From Hydractinia symbiolongicarpus (lineage: Eukaryota; Cnidaria; Hydrozoa; Anthoathecata; Hydractiniidae), in NCBI RefSeq assembly GCF_029227915.1, contig NC_079875.1, positions 4,652,001-4,716,000 of the forward strand: DNA of 64,000 nt. Direction: 5' to 3'. The notes under the pieces were generated by a model. The model made no database searches. It had not been told where the DNA came from and worked only from the letters and a program-made list of their open reading frames with translations. Both the position numbers and the translations under genes were made by a program. Positions 20,257 through 34,000 of this stretch are shown one piece after another. How positions within the stretch are numbered: position 1 is the first letter of the stretch; each line of letters begins with the position of its first letter.

Positions 20257-22595
20257 AATAAGTACTGTCTTTGGCGATGATGATTTTAAGTGAAGCATGT
20301 ATAATGGCATTTCAATATCCAAAGATATTTGTAGAACTTTACACGCTTTTCAAGGTTTATCTTTACTAAACGGATTATTTCGAGCGAAATATTTCTGAGC
20401 ATTTTGATTGGTCGGCAGAAGTTTCAGTCGTTTAAAAGTAGAATTTTCTTTTTTTCAAATGTCGGAAAATTTTACCGGCTAATCGGAATTTAGCTGGCAA
20501 ATATTGATTGATTATTTCGCTCCGCACGTAATATTCTGCCTAGTGAAGTGGAGCCTTTAGGTTCAACGTTGCTTAATTTTTTCTCTGTTACAGTCTCAAC
20601 GGCTGCTTTTTTACCTTCTTGTTAACGATCTTCTTGGGGAGACCAATTTACTGTTTCACTACACCAATCAAAATCAAACCTTTGTTTTAATCACCGTATA
20701 TAAATTTTAAAGAAGAAAAATCTTGCAAAATGTTTTTTTTTCACTCCTGTTTTTTGCTCTTTTTTATTTAATCTTTTAAATGATTTAAACCATACGGTGA
20801 TAATAAAAAAACTTTGTATTCTATCATTCCTTTATTTGCATGACGTAAACTCGCACAGAGTCTTTACTTGGTCCCCTTTATTAATTCAAAAATGGTAGAC
20901 CTTTCGGCCAATGTGATATTAACTATTAACGCTGTACGTGTGATAACCGGTCTCTATATCAATTAAAACGGCGTACAAAACAAAGATATTGGGAGAAAGT
21001 TGTAAATAATATATAGGTTGAGTATATAAAAGAAATAAAGAAAAGCAACCAAACCTTCTTTCCATGTATATCTTTTGAAATTAAAAAAAAAACAAGAAGA
21101 GAATTGAAAAAGTGAAGAAGGAGAATATTTATTTCAAATTGATATGTAAGTTATAATTCGAATGAAAAAAAAACATTCAAATTTTTACGATTTTTACTCC
21201 ACTGACGTTTTGTTTTGGAAATGTAGCTGTACAAGATATAGCTCTCGTCCATTATAAATATTGCATTTAGTTTTATTTTGTTATAAATGTGTTGTACTGG
21301 GGAGAAGAATCCAACTTCACATGTATATTGCGCCAATCAACCTTTTCTCCCTAATTTTGAAACACATGAATTGACACTACATAATAATGTGTTTTTAATA
21401 AATTCTGTTTGTTGTGCGAGTGTCGCACAACAATCGCACTATTGACTGACGTCACGTTAAAATCACTGTCGTGCAACATTTTCTACGTCGCACGACAGTG
21501 TGGTAGACATTGGAAAAACTCGATATTCACGACATGTCTTATGACGTGCAACATGCTGTTCAGAAAACTTGACTACTTCGAATCTCCTTATTCTGCATTT
21601 CATGCATTGTACGTTCAATTTCGAATTCGCTTTTCCCGCCAAATGTTTGTAAATGCATAATGGAAACAAAGCTGTTGTAAAACATCTTACAAATTGCTCA
21701 TTAGGCACAATGACATTCCTTTATTAAAAAAAAATTAAAAATGACATGATATTTCGGCCACACCTATTTTCCGCTAGATAGATATTTATTTATTTTTTTA
21801 TTTACGATTTACGATTTATTTTTATTGCAAATGAAAAAGATAAGATAAACTATTTTATTTTTTATTTTATAAAAGAAATATTTTAATTAAAATAAGAACT
21901 AAAATAAAAGATCGAAATCAGATTCTCATAGCAAGAAATTGTGAGAGAATTTGCTGCTTTTTTTAGCGGTAGTGTTTTTATCACAGAGGGAGCTTACCAA
22001 CTCATTCACGGTATGCAAAAATTGGTTCGATGCTCAAAAAAATAACAAGTACAGAAGTTTGTGAATACTTTTATGCAATTCACTGTGATTGCCAACACAG
22101 TTTGATTTGCAGTAACTTTTATCCGGTTTTACTTTTTGTAACTGGCTTAACAAATAAACTACTCCAAGTAAAACTTGATAAGGTTGGTTATTTTTGCGGC
22201 GTAAATCTGATCTATTAGCTTGAGTACTCCATTATAACCAGTCGTTATTTCAAGAAGCTGTTATGATCATGGTCCCTGGAAAAATACAATTATAGGCACG
22301 GTAGCAGTATAAACTATACATTTTTTTTCTTTTTTTAGCACAGTTTATTGGAAATGCTGCTTTCTCGTAAAATTCATATATTTCAATAATTCGCGCATTT
22401 TTACCGCCTGATTGGGGTTAAACAAGAGACTCTTCTAGTATGCAGCTTTTAAAAAGCTAACTTAGACCTTTTCTCACATTTTTTGTTCAGTTAAAAACTT
22501 TACAAACACAAAAATATAAATGGTTAAATATGAAAAAAGTTTACAACATAAATAAAAATATTGTAACTGATTAACATGATTTGTTTTCTCTGTAG
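20257..22595. other. Gene-free stretch upstream of the membrane-protein gene
   Basis: No coding exon was recognised. Two short palindromes cluster at 21,411-21,431 (GTTGTGCGA/TCGCACAAC) and 21,464-21,500 (CACTGTCGTGC/GCACGACAGTG). The last bases (TTGTTTTCTCTGTAG, ending 22,595) form a strong 3' splice site, so an upstream non-coding exon or a trans-spliced leader is expected. Confidence 0.4.
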
Positions 22596-24725
22596 GTTCA
22601 ATATGAATGGTTACAAAGTTCTTTCTGTGGCTAGTCTATTCTTTCTAATATCTTCGTTAATTCTGTTCGTCCTTGCTTTGAATACAAACTACTGGATTGT
22701 TGGAAAATCAAAAGTTTCCATGCTTGACTTAATGAATTTAACCGCTTCAACAAACGCAGAAAAGAATTCGTTGAATCCTTTACAAGATCCTGATGAAAAG
22801 AGCGAGTATCCTTTTCATCTTGGTACCAACTCCACGCATCCGATGTTAAGAAATGCAACACCTCCTGTCATAGACCTCACTGGATTTAATCTGACGCATC
22901 TGTATGCAATGTCGAGGAATCAAACACCTTTACTTCCTGATCTGATTGCCGACGCAAATATAAAAGTGATGGAAAAATATGGCCTGACGTTGCTTTGTTA
23001 TGAGATTACGATGATCCCAAAGGTGCCAATTGGGGATTTTCCCCAGAAAAAATGTTTGAGTTATGAAGATATAAAGCAACATCTACAACATCGTGCCCAA
23101 GAAGAGAAAGAAATTTTCTTTCGCATTTTTAAAAGTAAGTCGGTCGTAGATTTAAATTATCTATTTGAAATCGTTTAGAATGTCGTTGCATCTTTAAATT
23201 TTTTGTAAAGCTAATTTTTCGTGGATTCAGGATGAAAACAGCAGAATTTGACCAACGCGCAAACAGATCAATTTTAATAAGGAGAGAAAGTCAGAAAAAA
23301 CTTAGCAACTATTATAGCCACAACTTGTATTTAAATAACGTTTTAAATCATATCCGTCAATCATATCCGTCAATCATTTGTGGAAAGAGGGATTACATCT
23401 TTTTTTAGATTTTGCAAGAATTAAATTCAACGAATAAATCCGATATTGTAACAGTGTGTAGTAAAAAACGATTTAGCGAAAACTCAATTTTGCGAGTAGG
23501 AGCGAGATGAAAATTTGCGAGAACTAAATTTTGCGACAACTAATCCTGAAATTTTAGGCATTTCGCGTAATTGCCAAAAATTCGCGAAGTTGATAAAATC
23601 AATTCGTGCGAAAGTTTATTTCTTAAGGCATCAAAAAAGAACAGGTAGGGGTTAATTTATATCTTTTTTAAAAAATTGAGAACTGAAGGCTAGGTAAGCT
23701 GATTTTCGTCGTTACAGCTCTTTGAGATCTAAAACCTCTGTTTACCTTAAAGAGCTTCTGTCTCAGCAAGATTTCTTTCATTTCAGAATTCAACACAGTT
23801 TATTTCTGCATGATAGCCGCGGTTGTACTTACCGTATTTGGTACCATTGTTGCATTTCTGAAGACACCATGTATAAACTTACCAAAGAAAAAAATTATGC
23901 TACTCATCACCACCGTAACATCAATCTTCGGAGGTGAGTTGTTCTGACATACTTTTGCTTCCATGTTAAAGGCCCACGACTTTAGAGCGGGCCCAACATA
24001 AAGACTAGAGAGGCCCACCATTGTTACAGCCCTAGAAAATTGTACCCTTCCCTGATTTCTTTGATCCTAAGTGATTTATTTGAGCAGATAAATACAGTAT
24101 ACCTTAGTGCTTGACAAATAATTTTCCTTAAGAAATGTGCACAAGGAGAAGTGCCTATTATCTTTGCTTTTTCTTTTGTCTGTTAAAAACCTTTTTCGTT
24201 GTCTACGAAATAAAAAAACTGAATTAAAAAGCACAAAGAAGCAAGATAATTTCCGGTAATTTGACTGCATACTCCGGCCTCTCAGATTCTTGATATGTTT
24301 GTTATATATTATTAAATATATTTTGTTTCAATACACATGTTTTTTTAATACTTTTATATATTATTTGCAATTATATGTTATAATTATATATGTTGTATAA
24401 TTCTTACTTTTGATTAGAAATCGCCGCATGTTCCGCAATATTTATTTTTAAAAATCAGTTGTACAAGTCATATGCTGACAAACATCTTAGCGAGCTTCAA
24501 CGCATCACCACATCATCACCAACTGCATCCATCAGCAATTTTTCAAAGTTACTTCAACCAACTTTCGACGAAGGTTCATCATTTACTATGATCATTTTTG
24601 GATGTGCGTTGTTAATGATGGGTATTTTTTTAAATGTGATTGAGTTTTTTCTGGCACGACATCCAAATACTGATGAAGAATACAGCACAAAGCTGAATGA
24701 GTGTGAGGAATATAATTTGGCTTAA
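22596..24725 (+). CDS. Four-pass transmembrane protein, claudin/clarin-like architecture
   Basis: Coding exons are 22603-23134, 23787-23933 and 24418-24725. All have GT-AG borders and compatible phases, giving 328 aa. The start ATG lies 7 nt after a 3' splice site. Hydrophobic segments lie at about residues 5-28, 183-202, 214-237 and 282-305. Between the first two is a large (about 150 aa) presumed extracellular loop with five N-glycosylation sequons (NLTA, NSTH, NATP, NLTH, NQTP) and the NYW triplet just after TM1. TM3 is split between exons 2 and 3. Four segments with a large first loop fit the claudin/PMP22/clarin/TMEM superfamily, which shape cell contacts or membrane domains, but the family-defining W-GLW-C-C pattern is not seen, so no specific function is claimed. 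An AATAAA lies at 24,829. Confidence 0.8.
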
Positions 24726-24828
24726 ATCGAAAAAATTTCTGTTGAGACGCGTGTAAATCGTTTATGCATATAAAGATGTTGTCTGATCAAACATGCGAAA
24801 AAAATGGACAATGATGTTGCTATCAAGA

Positions 24829-24834
24829 AATAAA
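24829..24834 (+). terminator. Polyadenylation signal AATAAA
   Basis: This canonical hexamer lies about 105 bp after the stop codon of the four-pass membrane-protein gene, a plausible 3' end for its mRNA. Cleavage site position is not visible. Confidence 0.5.
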
Positions 24835-24839
24835 AAACT

Positions 24840-27800
24840 CTTCAATACAACTTAATTTTTCAACTGTTCGCTCCTCATAGCTTATTCAGAAAAACAATTT
24901 TTGAACCTAAATTTGTTAATTTCATTCGTTTTATTCGTTTTCCACTTTGGAATGATGAGATTCAAATTAAAATAGGCCTGTTGCGTGTTTTTTTTATCTT
25001 CAAAGTTGCATCGCTTATACCTAATGAAAAACAACACTAGTCTTAGCATGCCTTCTAAAAACATCACCAATTTCATTCCAAAATATAAAAATAAAATATG
25101 TCCTGTAAACTCCTCAAGTCTTTACTAAAGAACGTTTGAACGTTCTTCTAAAAAAACTTATAATTTTATTTGAAATTTTTTTTTGAAATTTTCCCTTCCT
25201 TTCCATTAGTTTATAAAAATATCCAAATGTTCTTTGAACCCCCTAATTTTTTGCAGAAAAAAACTGTTTTTTTCTATGAATAAAGATTATCCTCAAAATT
25301 CAAAAATAAATAAAATTTAAGCCTAATTTTATTTATTTACGCAACTTTTTTTTTAACTGCTTAACATTTTAACCTTGGAAAGTATTTAAAGCATTTGTGA
25401 CAGTTGATATATTGTCTAAATATGGAGTCGCTAATATGATTTATGTAGTGTATAAAACCTCCTTGGGTGGATTCAACTTAAAATGTACGTCTTTTGATGC
25501 TATATTAGGGAAATCTGAGGTGTTATATCTCTTCTTGATATGATTAATTGGTTCATGTAAAAATCCCTAGAATAATCAAACCATTACCCTCTACGTCATA
25601 TTTAGGCTGGTTTTCGCATCTACATGTGTTTTATTAAAAGAACATTGCAATCAACGTCAAATTTTGTAAAGAAAGCCTATTTCATATATGCTGACTATTG
25701 CTCTCAAAGCCGAGACTCTAAGACCAAATTTAAAATTGAGTGACAAAAATATAGAGCCTATTAGATTTTAAAAATTACATCAAAAACACCCTTTATTGTG
25801 CATGCACCAAAATCTGGAGAAATACGGTGGATATTAGAAATGTTTCGTTACAGAAAATTATTGAAATTGTAAAATATAAATTATAGTCTGTCTCGTACTA
25901 CCCTATCTGTAAAAAAAGTCAACTAAAAAATGTCGGTAAAAGTTTTTATCAGTCAGTTTTTGGAAATAATTCGTAGAAAGCAGTTTTTTTAAAGCATTTG
26001 AAAGGAGAATAAATAGTAAAAATTATAAATAGAAAGAAATTTTAAATTTTCTTTCAACTTAGAATATAACTGAAAATCTCCAAACTTTATATCATCTTCT
26101 TTTTGTTTCTTAATGCATTACAAAAGCAAAACAAAAATCAGCGAAATTACTTAAAAAAAAATTGTTTAAAATCGTCTATTGGTGAAAAAGAATCGTTAAA
26201 ACATTCAGTGCTACGATTTAGTCATCTTTTACTAACATTTTTTATATGTGTCCCTTCTAAAGTTGTTCTAAAGTTTATTAAAACTTGAGCATGTTCCTAC
26301 TCAGAAATGCAACATATGCTAGTAACAAATCTTTTTAAGAGTCAAAAAAATAAAGGAAATGTCTCAATTAAATTTTATGCACCACCTGTAAGTTACTGTA
26401 AGTTACAGACCCTGGCATAGTTACAGCTCCCGGTAAATTAGACATAGTTACAGCTCCTCGGTTGGTTTAGCTAAAAGTGTAACTATGTAACTTTCGTGAT
26501 ATTCATCCTCATACGAAAATCGCCAAAGGCCCTGCTTTCGAAGTTAAACTTTCTCTACGTCAAAGGATCATTATTATAAACCTCTTATAGAACCAACAGT
26601 GCATATGTTATTATAGTTGGTATACAAACTACAATGGGATCAAGCTCTTTGTTCCAGCATTTTAGCTTTGCACGGTAAAAATTGTTCAAAGCTTCCTTTT
26701 CTTTCCCTTGCATTACTCGTGGTATTTCTTTGCATTGTTTTCAGTTCCAAGTCATAATTCCTTAGCCTCCAACCGCAAGGTCCAATTATCGGTTTTACAG
26801 TTTCAGAACTAACCAACGCCATGGACAAGGACGAGGAACCCTGTGCAATTTTGAAAAAAAAGTAGTTCTGCCTGATGATTTTCAGAATTTTCTGCTGTTA
26901 TCAGCATATTTTAGCTAGTGCCACACCCTCCGCATATATGGGGAAAAATTGTCTTTAAAATTATACAATTATTATATTATTATTATATTATAATTATAAA
27001 ATTATATTTGAAGTAACTCTTAGCAAAAAATTTTTTTTCAGTGAACACAGCTTTACCTGTTTGTTAATGATAAAAGTTTTGGGCCAGAAAATTTCTTTTT
27101 GGTAAATCTCCAGTGAACAATTTCCGTCGCATTTTAGCGGACACACTTAGCTTAACAGGTGGAAAGTTTTGGTAGATAAATTTCACTAAACATCTTTTCA
27201 GTTAGAGGTGATTTAAATCAACTTTTAATTAAACCTCCCAATTTAACATCTTTTTAATAAACGCCTTTTTTCAAAACTTGAAATTAATAATCAACGTCCC
27301 CGCGTTTTATTTAATGGCTTCTTTCCATGTTTTCCCTGACAAGAGGGATTTTATTTAAGACCTTGCCTTTTGCAGTAAATATATAACGTAAATGCAGCCG
27401 GCAGTACAATTGACATTAACGCTATTCAGGCTTTGGTACTATCGGGGATGCTTTAAAATAATACCTAAATAAAATTTCATTAAATAAATTTACGATATTG
27501 TATAGTTACACTAACACAAAATGCAACCGAGCTCTTAACCTAAGCAACTGGTACATTCCAAGAACAAGTTTAAAGAGGGGATTTTAAATGGTCTTTTATA
27601 CTCAAATCTGTTAAAATGCGTTGAACCGTGAAATTTTGGGAACATGTTTTTTAAATATTTCGATTACGTTATACTTAAAGGCTAGATAAGATAAAGTCCA
27701 CTTGCCACCTGGTGATTTTTCTACTAGATTGTTACGTTTTTTATCCTTAGTCAGAACTTATCAACCGTATTCTTTTAAAAGTGCTTCCCTTTCACACAAA

Positions 27801-28016
27801 GATAACTCAGATGAGCGATTATGGTCTCTAAAGTTAAGACTAAGAGAGATTGAAATAAATAGCGTTTCAAACAGGTTTCACCCGCTGAGTCTGCCCCAGA
27901 ATTTTTCTTCCGATAGGCTGGGCACAGGGGCACAGGTCTGCTCTGAATCGTCAACCTACCTTGACGTTCCTACGCAGCTCGTTCGTCCTGCACGTATACG
28001 CAAATTCAAGATCAAC
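24840..28016. other. Intergenic stretch and USP39 promoter/5' UTR
   Basis: No gene was recognised between the membrane-protein gene and USP39. The last few hundred bases before 28,017 are less AT-rich and keep an open frame without ATG. The sequence around the USP39 start (ACATGGCGACGGAAGTG) resembles the YY1-like ATGGCG and ETS-like CGGAAG words of housekeeping-gene starts. Promoter identity is inference. Confidence 0.35.
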
Positions 28017-31000
28017 ATGGCGACGGAAGTGCACAATCAAGGGCAAAACAAGCCAAAAACAAAATTAAAACGTGGACTTGTTGATGATGATTATACTAGT
28101 GATGAAGAAGTTCCTGATATTAAGCCGAAGATAGAAAGTAAGTCTCAGTCCTTGCAATTTCTTAGATCATGTTTTCTTCAGGGGTTTGGTGTGAAAGATT
28201 AGTTTTTTTTTAGGGTTAGCTAGGTATAGGTACACTCGTAGAGATGAGTTGCCAATGTTTACATAGTCTATATATGCAAACGCATCCTAATAGGCAATTA
28301 GTTATAGAATAGTTGCTATTCTGATGACTTTTAGATGTCCTTTCCAGTTGAATGGTATAAATACCAAGTAATCATGTGTTCCCCCATGTTATCCAAGCGG
28401 GTTTTTTTTCACCAAGGCGAAAAAAGTTTAATTTGATAAAATATAGATGAATTTCATTATTTACATTTTCAGATTCTTTGGATTCTAAGGCCATTAAAGA
28501 TATGTAGATTGTCCAAAGGGTTATTTTTTATTTTGGTCCTAAGGTTTTTCGGGTCAAATATGTGACATCTATAGCTATAAAATAAAACGTCTTTTAGAGT
28601 GAACGATTTCAACATTTTAGTTTATCATGCTGAAAGAAAATATCTCAAGTTGTGCATAAATATTTTATTTATTATATACATTAAATATATACAACATTTT
28701 GTGCTTCTTTATAAATTGTATAAAATAGCACCCAATTTTGTTATAAAGCCAAGAAATCTTTGATTTTAACAATTTCATCTTGAGAAAACCCACTAAAGTC
28801 TTAAGTAAATATAAAAATGAGTTATTAAGTTACTTAGCTATTGAACATGATGCAAAATGCAAAACTGTAGCCCAAAAAACAGCTACTCTTTACAGAAAAA
28901 TATAAAGCAGAAGAAGCAAGATTAAAAAAGATAACAATTAGCCATGCTTAAAATGTGCATATTTTACATGGCTAGCCTCACTAATATCGAGGGATATACC
29001 CTGTCTATTATTTCCAGGAGGGCCATGGCTTAGATGGAGAGTCCTGGAGTATTTAATGCTCGTTTTGAGCTACACAGACCCAATTAGAGCTCGCGGTCTA
29101 CTAGACAACTCCCAGCAACATCCAACAGCCCACACATGTAGCCAGCTCCCCAATTTCCCTCACATGGCTTGGGTTAACCCAGGGCTATGGTAACATTCAC
29201 TCGCCCATGTTGAATCATCGTCAAGAGGAATCGAACCCTGGTCTCCGGCACAGAGTACAAGAGCTATAACCACTAATATATGGCGCCATAGCACAAAAAT
29301 AATAATAAAATCCCTGCAAAATAAAGTAGTTTACTGTTTTGTCCCTTAACTCATGCTCTGCCAACTGCTAGCTTCAAAATTGCTAAGACACTGTTGTCTT
29401 GCTTATTCCAACATTTTCAGAAAATTCTGGTTTCGAACTAGGACCCTCCAGTTGAGCAATCAAGTCCAAGGTACAGTGCACGCTAATGTCACACCTTTGC
29501 GTGGAGGACGGCAGTCGTTTGTCTATTGTTATAATTAAATCCCTTAAGGATTTTGCGAATTCATATTTGTGTGTTAAAAAACAATGCACTCGCGAAGAAA
29601 TATCGGAACAATTATATTTCTTGTAATAGCGAGATGCATTGTGTAAATGTATTGATAAGTATTAGCTTAAGTATTAGCGTGAAGTATTTAAATAATAAAA
29701 ATCTTTCGCGAAGTTTTATAATACATTGCGCGAGAATGTATTGTTGATTTAAGTACTTAAAAAGATTCCAGCGTTTCAGTTTAAGAAACATACAAGAAGC
29801 ATTGTTCACAACTATTAAATGCCGCTTTTCGTTTATAAACTTTTAAAATGTGATCTTAAAAAAATTTCTATCACTGCTTTTCGTTTTTAAACTTTTAAAA
29901 TGCGATTTAAAAAAACATTTCTATCGCCGCTTTTTGTTTATAAACTTTCAAAATGCTATCTAAAAAAACATTTCTATCGCCGCTATTTGTTTTTAAACTT
30001 TTAAGATGCGATTTAAAAAAACATTTCTATCGCCGCTATTCGTTTATAAACTTTTAAAATGCGATCTAAAAAAACATTTCTATTCGTTTATAAACTTTTA
30101 AAATGTGATCTAAAAAAACATTTCTATCGCCGCTTTTCGTTTATAAACTTTTAAAATGCGATCTAAAAAAACATTTTTATCGCCGCTTTTCGTTTTAAGA
30201 CTTTTATAATTCGATCTAAAAAAAGCTTAATTACTGCAATTAAAAATTTCAAAAGAGTTCGTGCAAAATAGATTGCTAAAATTGATCTTGCAACATATTG
30301 TGAATAAACAATCGATCGCGTGGGGTCATTGTTTATCAGTGAGGCAATTATTTTCTTAAAAAAACAAAAGTTCTCGCAATGTCATTGTTCTGCATAACTA
30401 TTCATGCTAGTTTCGCGTCCGCGGTAGATTACATTGAGACTGTAAACACCATGTCGCCGTAGTTTATTTGGGAAAAACCATACCTAACATTGAATAGCAT
30501 CGCTATGACTCTCTTAGACGTTTAGATACTTATTTAATTAGACAGAAAAGGGATCACACTACCTCAAATTGCAGTGCACAACTTTTTCTCCTCTTTTGGG
30601 GGGCCTGAAGAAGACTTTAATTTGGAATTTAAGTAGTTTATAGTTTGTGTGACAAACTGTGCACGGTACTGGCTGATAGAACCTTGTCTCCAGGGCCCCA
30701 TACCAATTGTCAAGTCCATAGCTAGTAGCGCAGCGTTGCCACAAGGTTGGAAAGATGGTATACTTTCGGAAAAATAATGTTTTTTTTTAATTTTGTGTGT
30801 TTTGTTCGACGAAATAACTCGAAATCCATAACCCACATATTTATATATTTAAAAAGGAGAAAAGTTGGTTGTTTTAATACTTTTTATTTTAGTAAAATTA
30901 AACAATACAAAAAAGTTTCAAACTTAAAAAATGATAAAAATACAAAATTTCAAAAAAAATTGCGGAAGCCACTTTAATTTTGTCTGGGGTTTGACCGTAG

Positions 31001-34000
31001 CGAAACAGCCGTGCCTGCCACACAAATGCCAAAGCCTAACGATGGAAAGTAAACAAATAACGTCACGCTGGAATTCATTTATAGCTAGCTAAGTTCACTA
31101 ACATTTCAGTAAAACTTACAAAAAATTATGTACAATTATACTACAGTGGTGTTTTTTTACTAAACAATAATTAATTTTGTGCTACAAGATGTGTCTCTGG
31201 ACTACACCACCTCATCACAGAAGATATCCACCCCTCTGAAAACACGTAAATTCTCAAAAAAATGTTTATCTAAATGTTTCTTATTGTGTTTAAATAGATA
31301 AAATTATGATTAATATTATTGGAAATCAGTATTTAGGACAAAAAAATTATTTGGAAACAGTAACACTAAACAAGGAAAATAAGAAATCTAATCTAGCAAA
31401 CTTATACAACGGTTGCACATTGGTTGCTTTGTGCATTTATTTTGGGAAAAACACCTATCATTGTAAACTTTTGTGGTTTCCCACACTCACCTGTTAAATT
31501 TAAAAATGTTCTGCATATAATAGTTTTATCTCTTTTGTTTAGAAATTGATAGAAGTCGCCATTGTCCTTACCTTGATACTATTGATAGGTAAGCATCTCT
31601 TTTAATTCAAATCTAATTACTTTGACAAAAAGGTGCATATGTGAACCTTTAATTTGCTCTTTCTTATTGACAGTTCGCCCTTTTAAGTCAATAAAATATA
31701 GAGGTTGGCTGGTCTTTAGCTTATTTTTATATGAGCATAATTATGTGAGCATAAAAACTATCTTGCCTTGCCGAGATCTTGGCAAATTTGAACAAGATCT
31801 CGGCAAGGCAGCAAGGCGGGCAGGCTAGCTTCTCATATAAGCATGTTTACACCCAAGCAATAACTCGATCCCCCAAAGTTGCAATAATTTAGACTGTCTG
31901 AATAAAAGAATAAGTTTATAAAGGCATTTTGTTTTAAAAAAATCTTTTTTATCTATTTTATCTTGTCTTTTTCATATATTTTATATATTTTTCATATATT
32001 TTTTAATGCAAATAATAAGAAAGATAACATTGATTTCCATGTGAGATAAATTGATATTGCTCAGCCAAACAAAATTTTGTGGAAATGGGGGGGAGCAATT
32101 TATGGCTCAGCTAGTCTCTCTTTTCTTAGAATTGGGAGAGTCTTTGCGTGAGCAAGACCAATCACTCTCCTCTTATTGATCGGCCTGGTAGCTGCGATCT
32201 CACCTAGTTGAGCTAGCCCACCCTACTGTACCAGTTTGCTTCAAAAAACACACCCGACGTAATATTGATAACTAGTCAATAAGGCCCGTGGAGAAATCCA
32301 CTAAAAAATAGGTTGTTTTAGATGTTTTGCTGACAACAGCAGTGAAGATCTCAAAAAGATTAGAGAAGTTTATTTTATTCTTTTATGGTAATGTGTAGAG
32401 GTTGAAATGCAGATCAAAATAATGTATAGGATGATATGTGTTTGAGGAATGCAAAAGGAGATATAAGGGTTTAAAAATTGTGCTGACGCCAGCAAAGGTC
32501 CGTGAAAACACAAAATTTTTTTTATAAATTTAAGTACCTGTTGCCTTCCTCGTATAGATCTTGAAACGCTGATCTAGAAAATGTATAGGATCATGTACTT
32601 TTGACAAACAGTTGCTGAGATATTAGAGTTTGAAGGTTTTTTGGTGATGTCATCAACCCATCCATTCTGAAACGGATTTGGGGACCTAGGTTTGGGAAAA
32701 TTGCCCAAATTGGTCCCAGGTGGTCCCTAGTTACCCACGCGGTGAAAAAACATTGACATCACCAGCTCGTTTCCAAGTTATTTGGCCTCTAAGTTTTAAG
32801 TACGCTGTAATGGCTTCATTAATTTAATATACTTTCCTTTGACGTTAATATTATTTCCTTTGACGTTAATATTATTTTAACGTTAAAGTTTTGTAAATTA
32901 CAGAATATTATTTTGGGCAATGTTTCACAGACTTTATCAAAGAAAATAGTGAAGATAATAATCCACTTTGCAAAAGTCACAGACAGACGGAACTGTTGTA
33001 TTATTATATAGATCTGAAGTATTTTATAAATAAAAAAATGTTAAAAAGACTCCACAGTGGCAAAACCTTGCTGATCGAAACTTGATTTTTATCAAATCAC
33101 TTCAGCATAAAATTAAAAAGGCTGGCTTCGATATAATAGTTGTTATTTTTGTTTTTAGAACAGTTTTAGATTTTGATTTTGAAAAATTGTGTTCTGTATC
33201 ATTATCTCACCTGAATGTTTATGCATGTCTTGTTTGTGGCAAATATTTCCAAGGTAAATATTTTTACTTGTGTGCTTATTCAGATAAGGTGCTGTGCGAA
33301 AGCCTATTAGTGCCAAATAATTTTTTTCACATGTTTAATCAACGGAAAGCAAGTCAATAATTGACATCTCAAATAGCAATGCGCCTAAGAATAATTGTTA
33401 ACTTAATAAAGAATTCTGAATTATTGGTAACTATAGCTTATTTGCGTTTATTTTGTTTTAATTTATCAGAGATTTATATCTTTGCAATGATTTGCGTCTC
33501 TATAATATTAGCTGTATGTTATTCAAAATGGTAGTCTATCACCACTTTGTGCTACTTATGACAAAATGCTTGAAAGGTGAAAATCTAAGCACTGGTGGAC
33601 CCATGGATTCTTCCACAGGCTAACAACTATTTTTGAATCACTTTTTACAGAGCCAAAATTTGTTTCATCTTTAATATTCTATTTTTCTTGTGTAGGACGA
33701 GGACAGAATTCACATGCTTACACGCACAGTGTCCATATTGGTCATCATGTATATTTAAATCTTCGTTCACTAAAGGTTTGTTTTTGTTTTGGTATTGACA
33801 TTGACATATGTATTATACTAGAATCTTCTAATTGTGTTTCTATTTTTTAACACTGCGTTTTTGAAGATTTCAAGTGGTTTTCTTGTATTTTAAAAATATA
33901 ACTAATTGTTGTAGTTACATAAACCAAGCAACAGTATATTTTAACTACTAAGAAAAGATCACCCAGCATTTTAAACCAAGTCAGGTGACAACTATTATAA

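Noticed and set aside
27702-28016. N-terminal extension of USP39 in the same frame
   Set aside because: The frame is open upstream but has no ATG before 28,017, and the translated sequence shows no USP39-like RS repeats. It is treated as 5' UTR or promoter.
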